Assembly (NCBI GenBank): GCA_003446295.1
Contig: DMBB01000285.1
Span: 1 to 12,104 of the forward strand
DNA from: Erysipelotrichaceae bacterium
GTDB taxonomy: Bacteria; Bacillota_I; Bacilli_A; Erysipelotrichales; Erysipelotrichaceae
Reading direction: 5' to 3'
Length of the DNA: 12,104 nucleotides
The notes under the pieces are model-generated. The model was not told the origin of the DNA. It was given only the letters and a program-made list of their open reading frames with translations, and searched no databases. Positions within the stretch are counted from its first letter, which is position 1. Each line of letters begins with the position of its first letter. The translations under genes and the position numbers were made by a program. Shown one piece after another: positions 6,576-12,104 of this stretch.

Positions 6576-7547
6576 TCAGCCAGGGCTGGTGGATGTGCTG
6601 GTTGCTACAGCAACCGCCATTGTCTCGATAGAAATGATCAATGACAGTACCGAACTGATAACAGTGCCTTCCACCGCAGTATCATCCTGAATTTTATCAA
6701 GCACGGTCTTCGCAGCCGCAAACATCCTTCTTGTTTCAGTACCGACACCGAATATGCTTCCGAATCCTTTGATCTGCTTCAGGATCTCATCATTTTCTAT
6801 TGTCTGATAAACAGCATCTTCTATAGAAATATCCGCATAAACCAATGTGGCAAGTATCGGCATACATCTGGTGGTCATCCCGATCTTATTGTCTTTAAAT
6901 GCATCATACATATCTAAAAACATACCGCTTTTCTCTTCTGAAGGCTTATCACTCAGCGAGAGAATATGGCAGACAGTCTGTGTCTCATTTTTAGATAACA
7001 GGAAAGCCGGTGATATAAGCTCGTAGCACCTTTCTATATCTTCGATTTGGAAATCGATCACATCTCCCTTGATCGCCATCAATGCCGCAAAAGGCAAATC
7101 ATACTGATCTGTCAGGAACGGATGATTTTCCCGCATGATCCGATAAATATTGACTGTCTGATCGCATAATGCATCCAGATTCTCAGGTCTGATATTGTCG
7201 TAGAGAATCATCGCTGCCAGGACCCGTGCCTCATTCCCTATCATACCTGAGGGATTCAAAGATTCGTATATACTGACAACTCCATCAAGATAATCTTCCG
7301 GATCTTCCGCAAGCGACATCTTTACAACGAGCAGCAGTTCCAGATGCCCGCGAAAATTAGAGAAAATACTGAAACGTGACTTCAGAAGCTTCCTGCAATT
7401 CCTAATATGTTCCTCATCCGCAACAACCCCATATACAGTACAGGTAAAAGCACCCATGATCTGCATGTGCTGATAATCCATTTTGAAAACAGATCTGATC
7501 GTATCTATATTAGCTGCCAAAAGATTCTCATCAATACTATGTCCCAT
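6576..7547 (-). CDS. DUF4003-like protein of unknown function
   Basis: This 323-residue protein resembles the DUF4003 family of Bacillota by recall: FRGHLELLLVVKMSL (about 74-88), the LNPSGMIGNEARVLAAMIL helix, ENHPFLTDQYDLPFAALMA (about 140-158), and a C-terminal small-residue, hydrophobic tail (about 294-323) ending in a Thr/Ser run. It has no signal peptide and no recognisable catalytic motif. The protein looks mainly alpha-helical, like a helical repeat. It starts with AGGAGAA at suitable spacing, 62 nt after coaX, with no terminator between, so it is probably co-transcribed with the CoA genes. The function is unknown; the tail could contact membrane or self-associate, but this is not shown. 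Confidence 0.75.
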   Translation of the reverse strand: MGHSIDENLLAANIDTIRSVFKMDYQHMQIMGAFTCTVYGVVADEEHIRNCRKLLKSRFSIFSNFRGHLELLLVVKMSLAEDPEDYLDGVVSIYESLNPSGMIGNEARVLAAMILYDNIRPENLDALCDQTVNIYRIMRENHPFLTDQYDLPFAALMAIKGDVIDFQIEDIERCYELISPAFLLSKNETQTVCHILSLSDKPSEEKSGMFLDMYDAFKDNKIGMTTRCMPILATLVYADISIEDAVYQTIENDEILKQIKGFGSIFGVGTETRRMFAAAKTVLDKIQDDTAVEGTVISSVLSLIISIETMAVAVATSTSTSPG

Positions 7548-7609
7548 AACGTTCTCCTATTCCTGCCGGGAGACCATCAAACAAGCTGCCCGCACCGTTT
7601 TTTCATCAA

Positions 7610-8404
7610 TCAATAGTCAGATTCTGCATTCTGCTTCGCAATATACTGCCTGTAAATAATGTTCATGCCTTTGTATGCAATATTCGGATCATATTCATCG
7701 ATCTCATCTGTCTCACCGGAAATGACCCTGCCCAGACCGCCTGTCGCGATCACATAGCAATCCGGATCATTCAATTCCTTTTTCATCTGCTTAATAATGT
7801 ATTCCACCGCACCGATGTAGCCATAAACAACACCTGCCTGGATTCCTGAAACTGTGTTTCTTCCAAGAACAGATGCAGGCTTTTTGATCTCGACTTCAGG
7901 AAGCTTTGCGGTCTGTCCCGTCAATGCATTAGCGCTGATCCCCAGACCCGGCGCAATGACCGTATACTCAAACACACCCTCATTGGATACATAATCAAAT
8001 GTTGTAGCAGTTCCGAAATCTACGATAATGCAGGAACGCTTCTTTGTGTAAAAAGCCGCAGTCGTATCGACCAGACGGTCTGCTCCGACCTGGCTGGGAT
8101 AATCTGTTTTTATCTGAATGCCCGTAACTGTTTCATGGCTGATCATCAGAGGCTCTTTTCCGATATATTTGATAACCGCGCTGTTCAAAGAGTAATTGAT
8201 CTTAGGAACAACTGATGAAATAACAACGCCTTCAATGTCTTCCTCTTTTACATTGCAGCTATGCAGAAATGTCCGGAAACACATTCCGAATTCATCACTG
8301 GTACGGGGAGTTTTTGTGGTAATGCGGAAGCTGCCCACCACATCATCACCATTCATGAAACCCATGGCAATATTTGTATTGCCAACATCGATCGTCAACA
8401 GCAT
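7610..8404 (-). CDS. coaX: type III pantothenate kinase
   Basis: CoaX phosphorylates pantothenate, the first step of coenzyme A synthesis, in the cytoplasm. Unlike CoaA-type enzymes the type III family is insensitive to CoA feedback and needs a monovalent cation. The 264 residues show the ASKHA ATPase motifs: DVGNTN (6-11), VGADR with the catalytic Asp109, DFGTATT (129-135), the APGLGIS loop (about 151-157) and TGGLG (221-225). The length is typical. The start codon follows AAAGGAGAA located across the end of coaBC; the genes are only 5 nt apart, suggesting translational coupling. Its stop is TGA. Confidence 0.97.
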   Translation of the reverse strand: MLLTIDVGNTNIAMGFMNGDDVVGSFRITTKTPRTSDEFGMCFRTFLHSCNVKEEDIEGVVISSVVPKINYSLNSAVIKYIGKEPLMISHETVTGIQIKTDYPSQVGADRLVDTTAAFYTKKRSCIIVDFGTATTFDYVSNEGVFEYTVIAPGLGISANALTGQTAKLPEVEIKKPASVLGRNTVSGIQAGVVYGYIGAVEYIIKQMKKELNDPDCYVIATGGLGRVISGETDEIDEYDPNIAYKGMNIIYRQYIAKQNAESDY

Positions 8405-8409
8405 GTTTC

Positions 8410-9606
8410 TTATTCTCCTTTAACACAATGCCTGAAAATTTCTACAGCAGTATCATCTTTGGACAGCAGTCCCAGATCACAGTCATTTTCTCCGTTTGCA
8501 GAGATGATCGTCACAACATTTGTGTCAACCTGGAAACCTGCCCCGTCAACTTTCAGATTATTTGCGATCATAAAATCACAATTCTTTTTTACCATCTTTT
8601 CTCTTGCACGCGAAATCAGGTTTTCTGTTTCCATCGTAAAGCCGATCAGGATCTGCCCGGGCTTCTTCTGTCTGCCCAAAGATGCCAGAATATCTTTTGT
8701 GCGTTCCAGCTCTATGGAAAGATCTCCGTCTTTCTTATGCATTTTATTATCCGCCACGCTCTTCGGCCTGTAATCGGCAACAGCTGCCGAAAGAATCATA
8801 ATATCCATATCTTCGGCACGCTGCATAACTGCCTGGTACATATCTTCCGCTGACACAACAGGAACTGTTGTCACACCATTCAGCGGATCCAGATGATTCA
8901 CTCCAGCCACGATCGTAACATCAGCGCCGGCATTCCTTGCGGCCTTTGCAAGCGCAAAACCCATCTTTCCTGAACTGTGATTTGTCAGATAACGTACAGG
9001 GTCAAGAGCTTCCTGTGTCGGTCCCGCAGTGATCAGGACCTTCTTCCCTGCAAGGTATTTATCCTGGACCAGCATGAACTTGATCTTATCTTCGATCTCC
9101 GCAGGTTCAGGCATTCTGCCTTTTCCGACATCACCGCAAGCCAGATAACCATCAGCACTGTCCAGTACTTCCATACCGTATTTTCTGCATTTTGCAATAT
9201 TATCCTGTGTAATAGGATTTTCCAGCATATTCACATTCATCGCCGGGACGATCAGCTTCGGACAGGTACTTGCCAAAAATGTTGTCGTCAGCATATCATC
9301 CGCAATCCCATTCGCCACTTTGGCAATGATATCTGCACTGGCAGGAGCTATTACGAAGAGATCGGCTTTTTTGGCAAGTGAAACATGATGCACATCAGGG
9401 GTGTAATCGATCGTAAACATATCGGTAACAACTTTCTGCGCACTGAGCGTCTGAAAAGTCAGCGGTGTCACAAATTCCTGAGCTGCCTTTGTCATCAGCA
9501 CATGCACCTCATAATTCTGCTTTTTCAAAGAAGAAACAAGCGAACAGATCTTATACGCCGCAATTCCTCCTGTAACACCAACAAGAATACATTTATTTTC
9601 TGCCAT
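8410..9606 (-). CDS. coaBC: bifunctional phosphopantothenoylcysteine decarboxylase / phosphopantothenate-cysteine ligase
   Basis: CoaBC joins 4'-phosphopantothenate to cysteine and decarboxylates the product to 4'-phosphopantetheine. The N-terminal CoaC flavoprotein part (1 to about 180) has GVTGGIAAYK (10-19), the catalytic His74 in DVHHVSL, PAMN (121-124), and the substrate clamp ACGDVGKGRMPEP with Cys157. The C-terminal CoaB part has ITAGPTQE (192-199), TNHSSGKMG (Asn209), AAVADYRP and KMHKKDG with Lys288, matching the nucleotide-using lysine of E. coli. The length of 398 is normal. ATG 9606 is preferred, with AGCAGG just upstream; a longer frame to a GTG at 9636 has no ribosome site and adds ten unlike residues. 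It is the first gene of the operon with coaX and the DUF4003-like gene. Missing pathway genes such as coaD and coaE must lie elsewhere. Confidence 0.97.
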   Translation of the reverse strand: MAENKCILVGVTGGIAAYKICSLVSSLKKQNYEVHVLMTKAAQEFVTPLTFQTLSAQKVVTDMFTIDYTPDVHHVSLAKKADLFVIAPASADIIAKVANGIADDMLTTTFLASTCPKLIVPAMNVNMLENPITQDNIAKCRKYGMEVLDSADGYLACGDVGKGRMPEPAEIEDKIKFMLVQDKYLAGKKVLITAGPTQEALDPVRYLTNHSSGKMGFALAKAARNAGADVTIVAGVNHLDPLNGVTTVPVVSAEDMYQAVMQRAEDMDIMILSAAVADYRPKSVADNKMHKKDGDLSIELERTKDILASLGRQKKPGQILIGFTMETENLISRAREKMVKKNCDFMIANNLKVDGAGFQVDTNVVTIISANGENDCDLGLLSKDDTAVEIFRHCVKGE

Positions 9607-9652
9607 ATTTACCTGCTTTCTGTTTATATCAAACACGAATATTCACGGAACC

Positions 9653-9661
9653 ATTATAGCA
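9653..9661 (-). promoter_or_regulatory. extended -10 promoter of the coaBC operon
   Basis: On the minus strand TGCTATAAT carries a perfect -10 (9658-9653) with a TGn extension and a weak -35 (CATCCG at 17 bp). It is the same promoter style as at 232-240. Transcription should begin about 40 nt before the coaBC start. Confidence 0.7.
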
Positions 9662-9730
9662 AAAACGCATACTCACGGATGTATGACAGGACCCCATATT
9701 TCAATTTTATGAAGATCGTCAAAGAATATC

Positions 9731-9739
9731 TGTTATCAT
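9731..9739 (+). promoter_or_regulatory. possible extended -10 promoter of yfcE
   Basis: TGTTATCAT gives a five-of-six -10 hexamer (9734-9739) with a TGn extension and no clear -35. The start point would fall near 9746, just before the GGAG at 9749-9752, so the leader would be unusually short. A promoter further upstream is possible. Confidence 0.4.
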
Positions 9740-9761
9740 TTTGATCAAGGAGAGTGCAATT

Positions 9762-10304
9762 ATGAAATACCTTGTCATATCAGATATCCATGGTTCCCTG
9801 AGCGGTGCCCAATGCATGATCGATGCTTTTGATCATCATAACTGCAGCCGGATCCTCTGCCTTGGAGACGTTCTCTACCATGGACCCAGGAATGATCTGC
9901 CTGAAGACTACGCTCCGAAAAAAGTGATCGAAATCATGAATTCCAAATGGCATGACATCTGTGCCGTACGCGGAAACTGTGATGCAGAAGTAGATCAGAT
10001 GGTTCTCCAGTTTGCTTTGACAGCAGATTATCAGGTGTTCCAGCTTGGTCAAAGGCGTGTATTCATGAGCCATGGACACGTATACGGACCGGATCATCTT
10101 CCGAAAATGGAAGAAGGAGACATCTTCCTCTCAGGCCACACGCATATTCCCACCGCAATCAAAACAGAAGGTATTTATCTTCTGAATCCCGGATCATCCG
10201 CTTTACCGAAACAGAGACATCCGAAATCTTATGCTGTTCTTGATGAAGAAGGATTCACTGTATATACAGCTGACCATCAGGAATATATGCATGTATCATT
10301 CTGA
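9762..10304 (+). CDS. yfcE: YfcE/MJ0936-type metallophosphodiesterase
   Basis: This 180-residue calcineurin-like phosphoesterase shows all metal-ligand motifs in order: SDIHG (Asp8, His10), LGDVLYHGPRN (Asp36), RGNCD (Asn72), SHGH (His104) and SGHTH (His126, His128). The spacing matches E. coli YfcE almost residue for residue, including the closing LNPGSSALPK segment. Members hydrolyse phosphodiesters such as bis-pNPP with manganese or another divalent metal; the physiological substrate is not established. ATG 9762 is chosen because AAGGAG lies 9 nt upstream; an upstream TTG at 9741 lacks support. It is a single-gene unit divergent from coaBC and convergent with malQ. Confidence 0.93.
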   Translation: MKYLVISDIHGSLSGAQCMIDAFDHHNCSRILCLGDVLYHGPRNDLPEDYAPKKVIEIMNSKWHDICAVRGNCDAEVDQMVLQFALTADYQVFQLGQRRVFMSHGHVYGPDHLPKMEEGDIFLSGHTHIPTAIKTEGIYLLNPGSSALPKQRHPKSYAVLDEEGFTVYTADHQEYMHVSF

Positions 10305-10328
10305 CAATATTTATCTCACCAAATGAAT

Positions 10329-10360
10329 ACCGCAGGGATCATATCAGATTCCTGCGGTTT
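10329..10360. terminator. bidirectional terminator between yfcE and malQ
   Basis: ACCGCAGG (10329-10336) pairs with CCTGCGGT (10351-10358), and the stem extends inward by one G-T and three Watson-Crick pairs to a 6-nt loop, giving 12 bp. T-rich sequence follows on the plus strand. The minus side has only a weak T tract, so it fits yfcE best but is the only candidate for malQ too. Confidence 0.8.
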
Positions 10361-10374
10361 ATCATGTTTCTTAT

Positions 10375-11868
10375 TTATTTGATCGGAGCCGGCTTATGGT
10401 ATCTGCCATAGCGTTTCATCAATGCACTCAGCTTTTCAGCAAGTTCAGGCTTCAGCTGTCCGCCTTTCATACGCCATGTCCAGTTTCCGCCTGCAGTTGC
10501 AGGTGTGTTGATCCTGGCCTCAGAACCGAGTCCAAGCACATCCTGCATCTGGATCACCGCCAGATCAGCAGTACTTGACCATGCACCTCTCATCATGCCC
10601 CAGTTATAGCCTTCTGTTTTATCCATGTGGAAGTACTCGATCGCACGCTTGACTGTCGCTTTGTCAGATGTTTTGAACCATCCCATGATCGTATCATTAT
10701 CATGTGTTCCGGCATACACAACACAGTTCTTTGTATAATTATGCGGCAGATAATCAGAATCAGAACCGTCAAATGCAAATTCCAGTACTTTCATACCGGG
10801 ATATCCGGTTGCCTTAACAAGTTCAAATACATCAGGTGTCAGATCGCCCAGGTCTTCCGCGATCAGATCGATCTTTCCGAATTTGCTCTCCATATGTTTG
10901 AAGAAATCAATGCCCGGTCCTTTTCTCCACTCACCGTTTTTAGCGGTCTTGTCTCCGGCAGGGATCGCATAATAGGTTGAGAAACCGCGGAAATGATCCA
11001 GACGAAGAATATCATAGAAACCTAGCTGATGCTTGATTCTCTCAGTCCACCATGCATAATGATCCTTTTTCATTTTCTCCCAGTCATACAGCGGATTTCC
11101 CCAGAGCTGTCCATCAGCAGAGAATGCATCCGGAGGACATCCGGCAACATCTTTCGGGTCCCCCTTGCTATCAAGCTGGAATTCATCACGGAATGACCAC
11201 GCATCAATACTATCCGAAGCAACATAGATCGGAAGATCACCAATGATCCTGATTCCTTTTTCATTGGCATATTTCTTCATAGCGGTAAACTGCTTAAAGA
11301 ACAGATACTGTACTCTGATCCAGAACAGGATCTCATCTCTCAATTCTGTCTGAACCTTTTCCATTGCTTTATGTTCTTTTTTCTGAATATCTTCCGGCCA
11401 CTGTCTCCACGACTTGCCTTTCTGGTCCTGTTTGACTGCCATGAACACAGCATAGTCATAGACCCATTTCTTTTCCTTTGTAAGGAATTCCAGATAAGCC
11501 TTAGGTGCTTTGGAAGGAAGACGATCAGCAGCCTTGCGCAATACGGCAAAGCGCTTATTGTAAAGCAGACCATAATCAACCTTCTCAGGATCATCTCCCC
11601 AATCCTCATCCTGATATTCATCTGCCTCCAGCAATCCATCTTTCTTAAGCAGATCCAGATCGATCATATATGGATTACCGGCAAAACTTGAATATGACTG
11701 ATAAGGTGAATCACCAAACCCCGTGGGCCCGATCGGAAGGATCTGCCAGCAGCTCTGTCCTGCATCCGCAAGAAAATCAATAAATTCAAAGGCTGCTTTT
11801 CCCATGGTTCCAACGCCATATTCTGACGGCAGTGAAGTAATCGGCATTAATATACCAGCTCTGCGCAT
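10375..11868 (-). CDS. malQ: 4-alpha-glucanotransferase (amylomaltase, GH77)
   Basis: MalQ disproportionates maltodextrins in the cytoplasm, releasing glucose and lengthening glucans. The 497-residue protein carries the GH77 motifs: SWQILPIGPTG-like segment (WQILPIGPTG, 41-50), SPYQSYSSFAGNPY (54-67), GDLPIYVASDS (210-220), GCPPDAFSADGQLWGNPLY, the nucleophile Asp291 in RLDHFRGF, the acid/base Glu338 in IAEDLG, and Asp390 in AGTHDND. These align closely with the Thermus enzyme in position. ATG 11868 is chosen because AGGGGGA lies just upstream; a TTG at 11895 would start inside the leader. It is a single-gene unit with its own promoter and no maltose transporter or phosphorylase alongside. 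Its promoter contains a Fur-box-like palindrome. Confidence 0.97.
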   Translation of the reverse strand: MRRAGILMPITSLPSEYGVGTMGKAAFEFIDFLADAGQSCWQILPIGPTGFGDSPYQSYSSFAGNPYMIDLDLLKKDGLLEADEYQDEDWGDDPEKVDYGLLYNKRFAVLRKAADRLPSKAPKAYLEFLTKEKKWVYDYAVFMAVKQDQKGKSWRQWPEDIQKKEHKAMEKVQTELRDEILFWIRVQYLFFKQFTAMKKYANEKGIRIIGDLPIYVASDSIDAWSFRDEFQLDSKGDPKDVAGCPPDAFSADGQLWGNPLYDWEKMKKDHYAWWTERIKHQLGFYDILRLDHFRGFSTYYAIPAGDKTAKNGEWRKGPGIDFFKHMESKFGKIDLIAEDLGDLTPDVFELVKATGYPGMKVLEFAFDGSDSDYLPHNYTKNCVVYAGTHDNDTIMGWFKTSDKATVKRAIEYFHMDKTEGYNWGMMRGAWSSTADLAVIQMQDVLGLGSEARINTPATAGGNWTWRMKGGQLKPELAEKLSALMKRYGRYHKPAPIK

Positions 11869-11909
11869 AATTGTTATCCCCCTGCTTTTCAGCAAAATAC
11901 ATTAAATAA

Positions 11910-11938
11910 ATTCTATGTTAATCATTATCATTCGTCAA
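11910..11938 (-). promoter_or_regulatory. sigma-A promoter of malQ
   Basis: On the minus strand TTGACG (-35, 11938-11933) and TAGAAT (-10, 11915-11910) are separated by exactly 17 bp; each hexamer is one base from consensus. The leader to the ATG is about 35 nt. Confidence 0.85.
11916..11930. promoter_or_regulatory. Fur-box-like 7-1-7 palindrome inside the malQ promoter
   Basis: Read on the minus strand, TGATAATGATTAACA matches the B. subtilis Fur consensus TGATAATNATTATCA at 13 of 14 defined positions. It fills most of the spacer between -35 and -10, so a bound protein should block RNA polymerase. It does not fit a CcpA cre site or a LacI/MalR-type operator, which would be the expected control for malQ. 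The regulator is inferred, not shown. Confidence 0.45.
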
Positions 11939-11984
11939 ACCAAACATACTGATACTGCATCATCCATCTTTGCAAAAGCTGAGT

Positions 11985-11997
11985 TTTGTCAGACAAA
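11985..11997. other. perfect 13-bp palindrome between the malQ and tRNA promoters
   Basis: TTTGTC-A-GACAAA is an exact inverted repeat. It lies upstream of both divergent promoters (about 47 bp behind the malQ -35 and 42 bp ahead of the tRNA -35). It is too tight to be a good RNA hairpin, so if functional it would be a DNA site; it matches no operator I recognise. Confidence 0.25.
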
Positions 11998-12038
11998 CTT
12001 TGATAATAAATTCACAAAAAGTATTTTTCTATTTTTTG

Positions 12039-12067
12039 TTGACGATAAAAAATCACTATGCTATATT
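12039..12067 (+). promoter_or_regulatory. strong promoter of the tRNA gene
   Basis: TTGACG (12039-12044) and TATATT (12062-12067) are separated by exactly 17 bp, with a TGC extension on the -10. The predicted start near 12074 would leave a leader of about 14 nt before the mature tRNA 5' end. Confidence 0.85.
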
Positions 12068-12087
12068 AATTAGGCACTCAGTGCGAT

Positions 12088-12104
12088 GGAGGTTTAGCTC
12101 AGTT
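12088..12104 (+). tRNA. 5' end of a tRNA gene, cut by the window edge
   Basis: GGAGGTTTAGCTCAGTT fits tRNA positions 1-17: a 7-nt acceptor strand GGAGGTT, the invariant T8, then A9, D-stem GCTC, A14 and the start of the D loop. The anticodon lies outside the window, so the amino acid cannot be read. The strong promoter just upstream supports it; a tRNA cluster may continue to the right. Confidence 0.85.

Noticed and set aside
7548..7609. Possible separate promoter for the DUF4003-like gene
   Set aside because: The 62-nt gap after coaX shows no credible -35/-10 pair and no terminator, so read-through from the coaBC promoter is the simpler explanation.
8261..8853. Overlapping 159-170 codon frames on the plus strand
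   Set aside because: They are antisense to coaBC and coaX, whose motifs are unambiguous, and show no protein-like domains.
11371..11691. A 106-codon plus-strand frame rich in hydrophobic residues
   Set aside because: It is antisense to malQ; hydrophobicity comes from the complement of Lys/Glu/Asp-rich coding sequence. No ribosome binding site.

Overview
The window reads as chromosome of a low-to-mid-GC Bacillota (Firmicutes), most likely an anaerobic gut lineage. The evidence is strong AGGAGG-type ribosome binding sites, sigma-A promoters (several with an extended -10), type III pantothenate kinase, a fused CoaBC, a FeoA/FeoB/Cys-rich-membrane-protein cassette and a DUF4003-like protein. Genus cannot be assigned by eye. 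I see no mobile element, CRISPR array, phage gene or frameshifted gene.

Layout. 1-53: tail of an unidentified upstream unit and its terminator. 54-274: intergenic region with an extended -10 promoter and a Zur-box-like palindrome. 275-3238 (+): a 987-residue secreted, membrane-anchored surface protein with an acidic Pro/Glu/Thr-rich stalk, a probable beta-solenoid body, one InlB-type repeat and a C-terminal membrane anchor without LPXTG. A bidirectional terminator at 3270-3321 separates it from the convergent ferrous iron operon (-), transcribed feoA (6303-6091), feoB (6051-4060), a 60-residue Cys-rich membrane protein (4016-3834) and a membrane-tethered HMA-domain protein (3770-3384). The feo promoter has a 22-bp DtxR-like palindrome just downstream of its -10. 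Next is a coenzyme A operon (-): coaBC (9606-8410), coaX (8404-7610) and a DUF4003-like gene (7547-6576) ending at a terminator. Divergent from it is a YfcE-type metallophosphodiesterase (+, 9762-10304), convergent with malQ (-, 11868-10375). malQ has a textbook promoter whose 17-bp spacer contains a near-perfect Fur-box-like palindrome. The window ends in the first 17 nt of a tRNA gene with its own strong promoter.

How the genes work together. The feo genes form a ferrous-iron uptake unit: FeoB is the permease, FeoA its small cytoplasmic partner, and two small thiol-bearing membrane proteins accompany it. CoaX (pantothenate to 4'-phosphopantothenate) and CoaBC (4'-phosphopantothenate to 4'-phosphopantetheine) catalyse consecutive steps of CoA synthesis and are separated by only 5 nt. 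MalQ handles maltodextrins.

The most interesting signal is regulatory. Three different metalloregulator-like palindromes (Zur-like, DtxR-like, Fur-like) lie at three promoters. Only the feo one has an obvious reason to be there; the other two would place a surface protein and a glucan-processing enzyme under metal control. This is inference from sequence matching and is untested.
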